64,000 nt of DNA from Scalesia atractyloides (taxonomy: Eukaryota; Streptophyta; Magnoliopsida; Asterales; Asteraceae): the NCBI GenBank assembly GCA_947069175.1, contig CAMTDV010000003.1:42251606-42315605 (forward strand). The letters run 5' to 3'. Below, piece after piece: positions 1 through 9,310 of the stretch. The notes beneath the pieces were generated by a model. That model did no database searches, was not told the origin of the DNA, and saw only the letters and a list, made by a program, of their open reading frames with translations. The number at the start of each line of letters is the position of its first letter. Positions within the stretch are counted from its first letter, which is position 1. Both the position numbers and the translations under genes were made by a program.

Positions 1-663
1 CATTCGCACAAGCCTCTGGTTTGTACGCATGACACTAAACTAGTATAAAAGGCCTTCTGATTCGCACGAGCCAACTTTATGTTACTGTGCGACTGAGAGA
101 GTATTTTGTGCGAACTAGTTCTAAACTTAGAGTTTTCTTAACATATACCGTGTATCATTACATTGGGGAGGTTGATACGCACACCTCTTTCGATGGGAAA
201 AGTACTATTGCCTGTTCTTAGCCCGGATTTAGACCAAACGAACATAAAACGTAGATTTAGGGAAATTGGACTGGTAAAACTTAAAATTGAACTTAAAATC
301 GTCAAAATCGGCCCCAATAGCCTATAAATCAACTATCAGTTTGTTAAAAACCACACGTTTTAAGTTCGGTTTAAACTTGGTGTTATTTAGTACGGTTTAC
401 GATTCGTACGAAGGACCACTCGTACAAGCTGAGTTTTAAAATTGTTAAGTATTATTGACTCGTACGAAGTGTTGTTCGTACAAAAGAGTTTGATCAAAAT
501 TCTTGAAAAATGTCTAAGTCTTAGTTACCCATACGAACTAGTGACTCGTACGAGTGATGATTTGATCCAAACTTGAAAAATTTTCTAAGTATTGACTCAT
601 ACGGATGTATGATTCATACGAATGATCTTGTAAGTTGAAAGTTTTGGAAATTTTTCTAATGCT
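1..663 (+). other. Noncoding region upstream of the SIRE-A extra ORF
   Basis: No credible coding frame is seen. The stretch is AT-rich and dotted with variants of a palindromic decamer, TTCGTACGAA (exact at 403-412; near copies around 446, 476, 530, 552, 600 and 618). The same kind of region lies upstream of the extra ORF in SIRE-C (31454-32050), so it is an element feature and not host spacer. Confidence 0.6.
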
Positions 664-1476
664 TTGTATTCTCTTTGTGTACAGGTCAAGAAAACATCCT
701 TCTCTCTATTCCATAATATCTGTTGTTTTCTTGACAAATCTACTCCGGAGATTGCTGCTTATCAAGATGTGTTAGATTTTCTGAGCAGAATCCCGATTAC
801 CAAAGCGCTTACTGATCGTCATACAACATATAGATCTCATGTCGAATATTTTTGGACGCGGCAGAGTTTAATGCTGAAGAGAATGCGATAGTTTCAGCTG
901 TGAATATAGACGATGAGGATATACAGGTTAAGATTATGGAAGATTTGGTCAAGAAGGTTTTGGATTTTAAAGATAATAAGACGATCCAACAGGGTTTTCG
1001 GAGTATATGGTAAAGGTTGTTTTCACCGTATGGGTTACGCATGATTTGTAAACGCCGCACCTTTAAAGAAAGGAAACCTCAGTGTTCCATTTCGTTATAT
1101 AGCTCACGTTGTTGTTCATGCATTGGGTCATCGCAAAGGAGGGTTTGATGATTTGGTCGATTACCAAATGTGTATGATTACTGCATTGGTTCTAAATCTG
1201 CCATATAACTTTTCAAAGGTTATATTTACACAGATGGTGCAGAATATACAGAGGGAAAAGTTCCTACAGTATCCACGGTTTATACAGATGCTACTAGATC
1301 ACCTGCACCCGAATTTGAAGAAGAAAAAGGATGATGTGTTAAAGCTTGAACATATGGATGTCTCAACTCTCAAGAATATGAATTTGCACTTAAAGACATT
1401 CCCAAATGCTAAGCCAGTTTTTGGTGCTATTGTTGATAAAGATTACATTGCTCCAGATCCGGGAAAATGGAGGAAG
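664..1476 (+). pseudogene. SIRE-A 3' extra (env-like position) ORF, N-terminal part
   Basis: This is the first part of the long ORF that follows pol in this copia family. Frames shift near 870 and 1015, but the line of homology to SIRE-C (31453-30663) is continuous. Landmarks are FHNICC, LTDRHTTYRSHVEYFW, a region matching FVNAAPFKKANLS, then HRKGGFDDLVDYQMCM and NFSKVIFTQM followed by FLQYPRFIQ. The sequence just before codon one of the conserved part, ending ACAG at 681-684, looks like a splice acceptor and is matched in SIRE-C. The reading frame runs up to WRK at 1476, where SIRE-B entered. The function is unknown. I see no signal peptide and no clear membrane span in this half, so an envelope role is not supported by sequence. 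It is a pseudogene. Confidence 0.75.
1472..1476 (+). repeat. Target site duplication of SIRE-B, left copy
   Basis: GGAAG stands directly before the 5' LTR of SIRE-B and again directly after its 3' LTR at 9311-9315. Removing SIRE-B and one copy restores the reading frame WRK-EESGDESEE. This matches the uninterrupted homologue in SIRE-C (WRKDDSGDEDEE), which confirms both the boundary and the direct insertion. Confidence 0.95.
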
Positions 1477-2238
1477 TGTTGATACAGTTTTGTGTATGTC
1501 GCTTGTTTTTAATTACAGTGGTAATTGTACGGTCTTTGCTCAAGTGTCTGTATAGGTTTGGTCGTGTCGAATAGATCGAGATATCCTTCTATCTTGATCT
1601 AGTATGACATCTTAGCTTGTATGTGTTAATCAGTTGTATGCGTGCATACTGATAAGTCTTGGAAAGCCAAGTCTACACATGTTCTCCAGGAAAATGGATT
1701 CTGTGTGAGTCAAAGAATTTGTACTAATCACATGATTCGTACGAAATAATATGAGTAACAAGTGTGTTACTTGTTTCGTACGAAATAAGCATTTCGTACG
1801 AAACAGTTGACTCGTACAAAAATCCTGGGGTTGTGACTCGTGTGAAATAGTGTGTTCCATATGTCTGGATTTGTGTTTTGTACGAATCTAGACAGACACT
1901 ATATAAGCAGACATGTACCTCTTAGAAATGGGTTGCCTGAAAACTAGTGGACTTGCGCGTGAAAGTTAGCTAGCTAGTTGGTCAGCCCAGAGAGCTTGTT
2001 ACCCTTTGAGTTGGTTATCTCTGAAGACGAAGACACAAGAACACAGCAAGTCTGTTTGAGTCATACGAACATTGTGTGTATATGTTTGTACTTGTTCTCA
2101 ATCATTAATCAAGATAGTGAATCTTTGGTTACCCCGTGTTCTTTACTTTGCTTTGGTTGCATGCACACTTGGATTCCGCACTTGTGTGTGTCATATGAAC
2201 AAGGAACTGGTTTAACACCATCCGCAGGTGGACCTACA
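1477..2238 (+). repeat. SIRE-B 5' LTR
   Basis: The terminal bases are TG and CA. A TATA-like TATATAAG is at 1900-1907, so U3 covers roughly the first 420 bases. U3 holds three exact copies of the palindrome TTCGTACGAA (1736-1745, 1775-1784, 1793-1802), which may be regulatory. The right boundary is fixed by comparison with the 3' copy and by the primer site that follows. Confidence 0.95.
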
Positions 2239-2240
2239 AG

Positions 2241-2252
2241 TGGTATCAGAGC
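2241..2252 (+). other. SIRE-B primer binding site
   Basis: TGGTATCAGAGC is the standard plant retrotransposon site complementary to the 3' end of initiator methionine tRNA. It lies two bases (AG) after the 5' LTR, the expected spacing for minus-strand priming. Confidence 0.95.
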
Positions 2253-2915
2253 TTTGGCTCTTTCCTTGTTCAAAACCGGGCTTAGTTGTGTCTGAGCTAG
2301 TTTGAAGATTTCTGAAGTGTTCTTGAGCCTCCAGTAGAAAACTAAAGTTTTGGATAGATAACTAACTTAAAACTTGGTTAAAATCTGTTGCATACATAAA
2401 ATTTTATGGTAAAATTTTTCTGAAGAACACCCTTGAAGAAGAAATCTGCAAAATTTTGAATCTGATTAGTTTTGATAGGTTTGACATTTTCTGACTTGGA
2501 TCTGGACTTGGAATGTGGACTGTTAAAAATCTGTGTTTTAACTAAAAGTGGGTAAGACAACACGTATTTTCAAAAAAGCAAGTCTACACAAGAAAGGAAA
2601 TTTCTTACCAAACCATTTCTGAAAAGATTCCTCTGAAAAACGCTGAATAAAACATTTGGTGCGACTGAAAAGATTAGTGCTATTCATCTGATCCGCACGA
2701 AACATCTCATTCGCACGAAACATCTGATCAGTTCTTAACACCTATTTCGCACGAAACAGGTGTCACGCATGAAACAGAATCTGTTTGTTTCTCGTGTTTT
2801 TCAAAGCTTTGTGATTTTAAGAATTTGTCATATTTTCAGATCTGTGAATTTTTAAAAGGTAATTATAATTTTGAAACTTTAAACCTTTAATTTTTTCATA
2901 AAACAAGAAAATATA
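2253..2915 (+). other. SIRE-B untranslated leader
   Basis: This stretch has no plausible coding frame. Between 2680 and 2780 it contains a cluster of TTCGCACGAA-like words, variants of the palindrome found in the LTR. It ends just before the first Gag methionine at 2916. Confidence 0.6.
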
Positions 2916-4398
2916 ATGAGTTCTAACCCGTGGGATTGGAGTTGTTCAAGCTCAAATCAGGAGTCTTCACAAAGCTCCGCAACATCATGGGTAAAATCTT
3001 TGATTCCACAACATACAGCAATGATCTCTGCAAATCAATGGGCGTGTGTTGCAAATCAAAATAAAAGCATCCAAACTCTGTTAATGAGCGAAAGTGAAAC
3101 AGGGAGTAACAACCGTCCTTCCAAGCTAAAACATATGAACAATTATCCTTCCTGGAAAAGTCGTTTTCATACACATGTTCTTGGACAGAACACAGAATTG
3201 TGGACGTGTTTCACTACCCCCTACAATGAAGCACGTGAAGAAGCTGGATCAAATCCAACCACATTGGCCAATCTAGTCGAAAGTGACAAGAAAGCTTACG
3301 ATCTAGAAAAAAAGGCATTTGCTATCCTCACACAAGCTCTGCATAAAGACATTTATCATCAGTTTGTGTATTGTACTACAATGAAAAATTGTGGGACACT
3401 TTGGAAGCAAGAGGTGAAGGTAACGCTGCTACCAGGAAGATTCGGCATGATCTGCTCAAGAAAGAGTTTGAAGGTTTCATGTTCATGGAGAACGAAACCT
3501 TAAATGATATGACCACTCGGTTTTATCATCTTCTCAGTGAGATGTACTCGTATAAAGTGTTAGCAACACCACAAGAGATTGTGATGCGATTTGCTGATGC
3601 TTTACCTCCAAATGGGGTCAATTTATTGATCTATTGAAACATACAGGTGTTTTGGACTCAATAAGTATTTATGAATTTGTGCAGAAACTGGAGAACAAGA
3701 ATGAAGAAGAACTCCGGAAGGCACAACGAGTCTATGCTCCACAAAACCCTGAGTTGTACTTTGGAAGTATAAATGCAGGTACAAGCTCAAGTCAGCAACC
3801 AAAGCTGCAAACCGCGTTTGTGTCAAACGTGAACCCTTTTCTACCCCAACCAGTTCAAACAAGTCAGTCTACAAGTTCGAGTAATCAAGCCTATGGACAG
3901 ACTTTTGATCCGAAAGAATTCCTTCCACAGCCAAGGGATTTAGCGCATAAAGCTCCACAGCCAGCTCTTCAACAAGCTTTCTATGGTAGCAACAGTCAAT
4001 CGGCAAATCCCAACACTGTCAAACTTGACACGTCAAATCTCTCCAAAATTAACGTTGAAGTTGCACAGGAACATACGGAACTTCTAAATACCACGGTCAG
4101 TGCATATTGTGGTTTAGTTGTAGGTCAAATAGGGAACACCAATTTGACGAACGAAGACTACAAGCAAATTGACCGAGATGAAATGGGGCTGATGGACATC
4201 AAGTGGGCATTTGCAAGTGCTGTGAGAAGAGCGAAGGATTATATGAGAAGAACGGGTAGAACCAGTTTGGAAAGCAAGAAGGATACAAAATACGGCTTTG
4301 ACAAAACTGCCGTTACTTGCTTCAACTGTGGAGAAAGAGGTCACTTTAAGCGGGAATGCACAAGACCCAGCAAAGAAGGAAATCACAACCCCTTTTGA
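2916..4398 (+). pseudogene. gag: SIRE-B Gag, N-terminal two thirds, with first zinc knuckle
   Basis: This would be the capsid-type polyprotein of a copia element. It begins MSSNPWDWSCSSSNQE and passes through a helical UBN2-like core seen in pieces (YPSWKSRFHTHVLG; LWDTLEARGEGNAATRKIRH; FYHLLSEMYSYKVLATPQ). Frames change near 3410 and 3630, so the gene is broken. A glutamine- and serine-rich linker leads to a well-preserved CCHC zinc knuckle, CFNCGERGHFKREC, at 4318-4359. The motif NHNPF just after it also follows the knuckle in SIRE-C, which shows common ancestry. The start at 2916 was chosen because it is the first methionine of the frame that carries the conserved Gag sequence. Confidence 0.85.
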
Positions 4399-6537
4399 AA
4401 TCAGTCTCAACCATCCAACACATCACAGTACAACAATGAAAGAAGAATAGTAGTTGTTGGCAACTCTAACAATACCAATCAATCAGGACCTTCAAACACA
4501 CATAGAGCTATGGTAGTTCAGTCTGATGAAGGATGCGATTCGTCAGTACAGTTGGGAACAGAGAACAACAGAAGAACTGCATGCTATGCAAGGATCTTGG
4601 ATCAAAACAAGCATGATCACAACATCAACACTCAAAATAATGATGATACATCTGGGGGTGCTGGTAGTTCTGATGAAGAATGTTGAAGTTCAGATGGTTA
4701 TGGATCTGATTCTAGTGAGAAGAAAGGAAGTGATGCTGAAGTTGAAGAATTGCTGAGTGAAGCTGAGATGTTGAAATCTGAAAAGGTAGGCATGACGAGG
4801 AATGCAGAAGCTGTGGAAACAGAGACAGAGACACTCTCTACAGATGATGCAGCTTTTCTTCATCACACTGCCTTTATGAAAAATGTTGAAGGTTCTTCAA
4901 AACAGGTAAATTCTAAACCTCCTACTGTTTGCAATGACTGTGTTGAATTGAAAATAAAATATGAAACCGTCATAATCAGAATTTAGTTGTTGAACTATCA
5001 AAATGCAAAGAGGCGAATTTAGCGCTAACTAGAAATGAAAAAGAATTCAAATCTGTAATAAAACCCTTAAGAAAAGTGTTTCTGAATTGACAAAAACAAT
5101 TTTGAATAAACAGACAGGAATTAATAACTACATTAATCTCCTAGAAGAAACAAAGAAAGGGTTAGCCATCGCCAAATGCGAATATGATTCGATCAAACGC
5201 AAATTGGAAAGTTATTCTAACTCCTAATATGTGCTTGATCATATTTTTGAAGTTCAAAAACTAAAGTGAGATGCTCAATGCATAGGGTATAAGTCGTGTC
5301 CACCCCCAATGAAACACAACTATAACAAAATGCCTGATGAAGAGGAGATGCCTCGTTTTGAACCCTCTGTACCTTTGAATCTTGAGGAATTCGCAGCAGG
5401 GTCAGGGTTCAAACTAGACAATTCCTCTCAAGAACCAAGCAAGCCAGAAAGTTCATCATCTGATGAAGAAGCGGATGATACATCAGATGATGAATCAAGA
5501 AATGATGATCAGGATCAGCCTCTTGATGAAAGGAAAAGAGTAGAATTGTCTGATATCCTAGTACTCAATCTGTTGAGAATCCAGAGACTGTTCCTAATAA
5601 ATATGTGAAGACAAGTGTGTCTACACAAGAAGTAGATAATGTGTTGTATACTTTGGTTGGAGATAAGAAAATCTATTCAAAAAAAGATTTTCCAATTAAA
5701 AACGTAAATCCAATCTCTATAGATCAGGTTTTTGAAAAGTCAACAACCAAACCTTTAGAGGAGAAAAAGTCAACCAAATCACAACCATTATCCGCTTCAA
5801 AAGAAAAAGACTGGAAGCGAGTTGAAAAGCCCACAACTTCTCAACCAAAGGTTGAAGCAAAAGGCTCTCGTTACCAGAAAAAGGCTAAAACTGTTAAATT
5901 TGTAAGTTCTAAAGGTACTGATAAAGTCGAAACTTTTCAAGGAAAATCTAATGTTGATTTTGTAAAGAAAGTTAAGATTTTGAAAAGAAATAGTCAAAAC
6001 AATTAAACCCAACACACTGATGGATGTAATGAAAATGAACCCAGTAGCTCAGGATCCACAAATTCAACATCAAGCCGAGAAACACGATCTCCTAGTTTTG
6101 TTGAAAGGAGAACTTGTTTCAAATGTGGAGAATTCAGACACATTATAAAGGATTGTCAAAATCCAGACAAATCAAGATGTATAGAGAAAACCCCTCATGA
6201 ACCAACTTGCAAACGTAAACATGTTTCTCTGACACAAGATAAACGAATCATTAAAGATCAAAACAAAAACGTAAACAAGTAAAAGCAGTTGAGAAAGCTT
6301 TAAAATCGGATTCTAAGAAAAAGGATCAAAGATCTTCAAAGTCAACAAAACCAGAAACTGTTAAAACTGTAAATAATAGTAAATCTTGTAATAAATAAGG
6401 ATCTTGGAAACAGAAGACCGGTGATGGTTCAAAAGGAGGCTCTCAGTTTGTTAATCATCAAGAAATTGAGATAACATTTCCTGATGATAAGGGACGACCC
6501 AAGACCACTAAGGCTTGGGTCCCCATCTCAAACTAAT
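4399..6537 (+). pseudogene. gag: SIRE-B Gag, C-terminal acidic and second-knuckle region
   Basis: The Gag extension continues with several stops and frame changes. An acidic, serine-rich stretch (about 4440-4980) is followed by a lysine-rich coiled-coil-like piece. Next comes a block with KDFPIKNVNPISIDQVFEKS at about 5680-5740, whose counterpart in SIRE-C reads DEDFPIQNVKMDCVDKMF. A second CCHC knuckle, CFKCGEFRHIIKDC, lies at 6115-6156. The region closes with the linker before the protease. The order of parts (knuckle, acidic and coiled region, second knuckle, protease) is identical in SIRE-C, so the two Gags are homologous throughout. It is not expressible as one protein in the present state. 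Confidence 0.75.
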
Positions 6538-6542
6538 CTTGT

Positions 6543-6788
6543 TTGTGCAATGTGCAGGGTGTTCCAGGAGGAACTGTAAACAGTCACTGGATTGTTGACA
6601 GTGGAGCATCAAGGCACATGACGGGCGACTTGCGACTCCTATATGATGTGAAAAGAATTAGGAGTGGTTATGTTGCTTTTGCTGGTGATAAAAGTGGATA
6701 CATCACTGGAGAATTCTCCAATGGTGTTGTGAGTTTTGATAAGATCAATTATGTGCGGCAAATTGATCATAATCTTCTTAGCGCTTGA
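6543..6788 (+). CDS. SIRE-B aspartic protease domain, terminating directly afterwards
   Basis: This is the retropepsin of the copia polyprotein that would cleave Gag. It carries the active-site motif WIVDSGASRHMT, with the catalytic aspartate codon at 6597-6599. After it come GYVAFAGDKSGYITGEFSNG and VSFDKINYV, matching SIRE-C closely. Translation stops at 6786-6788 exactly where the GAG-pre-integrase region would start (NLLSA here, NLLRISQICD in SIRE-C). So a protease was kept while everything downstream in pol was lost. The listed frame begins at a methionine upstream of the domain. In the living ancestor it would have been read as part of the polyprotein. Confidence 0.8.
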   Translation: MCNVQGVPGGTVNSHWIVDSGASRHMTGDLRLLYDVKRIRSGYVAFAGDKSGYITGEFSNGVVSFDKINYVRQIDHNLLSA

Positions 6789-8532
6789 TAAATCACGTTT
6801 TGATTATCTACTTTTGGTCAATGGCATCAAGGTGAAACCCGAGTAACTCAACCATGGCTAACTATTTTTGTATATCTTTTTTTTAAATCTAAAACTACAA
6901 AAAGATTTTCAGTTTTATATTTTAGGGGGAGTAAATTTCAAGAAAATACAAAAATATGTCTTTTATTACCTTCTTTGTTTAAGGGGGAGAAAAATTCAGA
7001 AAAATACAAAAACATTAGAAAAATCAAAAATGAGTTTCTTGGATAAGTTGAAGATGATGAAATTCACCAGTAAATCTGTCAGAAATGGTCAAAAGCATAG
7101 AAATAAGATTGATAAGTAGCTTTACTAATGATGTATCGGTAGGCTCACAATCAGACTAAAATGTGCAGGTTGATATAAACCTAACAGACAGAACGCCAGG
7201 TGGGAACCATTCATTGGCATATGGTCTTGGTACCGAAATTTTGTTTGATAGAGTGCCGAAGTTCTGAGATATACGGTCTTTATGCTGGCTTATCATTTGG
7301 GTATCATGGTTGAATCTTTTGCCGAAAAATAACGGTGGCGCAAGTCTAGAACTTCCATGATATCATACATAGGTGTACATACTGCATTCGACCATCAAAT
7401 AAGTGATAAAAATATCACATCCCCAAAATAAGTGATAAAATATCACAGCTTTATGCGGGAGCTAAGTTCGTCTCTTTGTCGGTACGATGGTACTAACCTG
7501 TTCACGGACTTACTCCTGTGCCCTGCATACATATGAAAATCAAGTTCCTCATCAATAAGTGATTAAATCACAAATGGCTTGTTTTCAATCAAAAATAAGT
7601 ATCTCACATCATTCATATACGTCAAAAAGATGATAAAGAAGTATACTCACCGGTAAGATTTTCTCTCGTGCATATCTTGATACGGGAATGTGTCGTGATG
7701 TGGTTGAACACCGACTAGTAAGTATAAATCCATACCTTAATCATATCTCCTAATCATGATTACATCTGATAAGTCTGAGCTTACGTGGACAACAATACCG
7801 ATAATCATAGTTGAATACTTATCTGTTTAATTTTGAAAACCAAATATTGTTTTTGACAAAGATTAAAATCCTGGTATGATTCTTTTTCCTTGAAACTCGA
7901 AAAAGAATGTTGTGTATCTGTATATTTTGATTTTATGTCTAGTTTACTTAGTTGCTTATGTAATTACTTTTTGAAAGTTAGCCAAAGTTGATACTCGATA
8001 TTTTCTACCAAGATACGCCAGAAAACCATCTGTTTGATATCGCAACTTCATAAAGTAATATCTTGCAACAAGTAATCCATCAAAGAAAACCAAAATCTGA
8101 AATTTGTTTGAGTATGTGTATCTCATACGAATGAACCTAGTCATTTGTTTTGACTTGGTCACTTGTTTTTTCTCAAATATGCTGTTGGAATTCATACAAG
8201 TGTGTGTATCTCATTCAGGGAATACAATCATACGAAGATTTATGATAAGTCTTTCGTGTGTATCCCCTAAGAAAGTTGTGTTCTAATTATATTTGTCTAT
8301 TGAGTACAGATTGATACAAAAGAACATGAACAAAGACCAGCAACGAAGAAATCTGACAAGTTAGAAAAGGAAACAAGAAAGATTTAAAGTTTCTTAGAAG
8401 TTCGAAGACCTGATGCCCTAATCATTAGATATCAGATCTATCAATGAATAGCAGATCTTCAGGGGGAGTTTGTTGATACTCCAAACCATTCTATGTGAAG
8501 ACCAAAGACCGAAGACCGAAGACCAAGCAAAA
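6789..8532 (+). other. SIRE-B long noncoding tail with several polypurine-like tracts
   Basis: There is no coding potential. G-rich words of the polypurine type occur at about 6924-6932, 6981-6989 and 8460-8468 as well as at the true tract next to the LTR. The segment 6860-7300 parallels the region after pol in SIRE-C (33300-32880 on the minus strand): both have an AGGGGGAG word, then A-rich repeats, then a stretch containing GATAGAGTGCC (GAGAGAATGCC in SIRE-C). It is therefore a retained element segment, not random filler. Confidence 0.6.
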
Positions 8533-8546
8533 ACCAAGGGGGAGTT
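8533..8546 (+). other. SIRE-B polypurine tract
   Basis: ACCAAGGGGGAGTT directly adjoins the 3' LTR. This is the expected primer for plus-strand DNA synthesis and matches the tract used in SIRE-A and SIRE-C (CCAAGGGGGAGTT). Confidence 0.9.
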
Positions 8547-9310
8547 TGTTGATACAGTTTTGTGTCTGTCGCTTGTTCTTAGTTACAATGGTAATTGCAC
8601 GGTCTTTGCTCAAGTGTCTATATAGGTTTAGTTGTGTCGAATAGATCGAGATATCCTTCTATCTTGATCTAGTATGACATCTTAGCTTGTACTGTTAATT
8701 AGTTGCATGTGTGCATACTGATAAGTCTTGGAAACGTCAAGTCTACACACATTCTCCAGAAATATGGATTCTGTGCGAGTCAAAGAATTCGTACGAATCA
8801 CATGATTCGTACAAAATAATATGAGTAACAAGTGTGTTACTTGTTTCGTACTAAATAAGCATTTCGTACGAAACAGTTGACTCGTACAAAAATCCTTGAG
8901 TTGTGACTCGTGTGAAATAGTGTGTTCCATATGTCTGGATTTGTGTTTCGTACGAATCTAGACGGACACTATATAAGCAGACATGTACCTCTTAGAAACG
9001 GGTTGCCTGAAAACTAGTGAACTTGCTCGTGAAAGTTAGCTAGCTAGTTGGTCAGCCCAGAGAGCTTGTTACCCTTTGAGTTGGTTATCTCTGAAGAGGA
9101 AGACACAAGAACATAGCAAGTCTGTTTGAGTCATACGAACATTGTGTATATATGTTTGTACTTGTTCTCAATCATTAATCAAGATAGTGAATCTTTGGTT
9201 ACCCTGTGTTCTTTACTTTGCTTTGGTTGCATGCACACTTGGATTCCGCACTTGTGTGTGTGTCATATGAACAAGGAACTAGTTTAACACCATCCGCAGG
9301 TGGACCTACA
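8547..9310 (+). repeat. SIRE-B 3' LTR
   Basis: This is the same sequence as 1477-2238 with about 5% differences, including a 2-bp longer GT run near the end. TATA-like TATATAAG is at 8970-8977. It ends CCTACA at 9310 and is followed by the target duplication GGAAG. Confidence 0.95.

Larger units (their letters stand above)
1477..9310 (+). mobile_element. SIRE-B: complete but pol-less SIRE-type copia element
   Basis: The element is 7,834 bp long. LTRs of 762 and 764 bp start TGTTGATACAG and end CCTACA. A primer site for initiator methionine tRNA lies 2 bases after the 5' LTR, a G-rich tract adjoins the 3' LTR, and GGAAG target duplications flank it. By eye the LTRs differ at roughly 36 positions (about 5%). 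The inside codes for a degraded Gag with two zinc knuckles and an aspartic protease. It then goes straight to a 1.75-kb noncoding tail: integrase, reverse transcriptase and RNase H are absent. It must therefore have moved using enzymes made by another element, plausibly a relative such as SIRE-C. It also lacks the 3' extra ORF. Confidence 0.93.

Noticed and set aside
2241..2252. tRNA gene fragments at the LTR edges (also 40675-40686 and 62372-62383)
   Set aside because: Only the 12-base complement of the tRNA 3' end is present. These are primer binding sites, and no cloverleaf can be formed.
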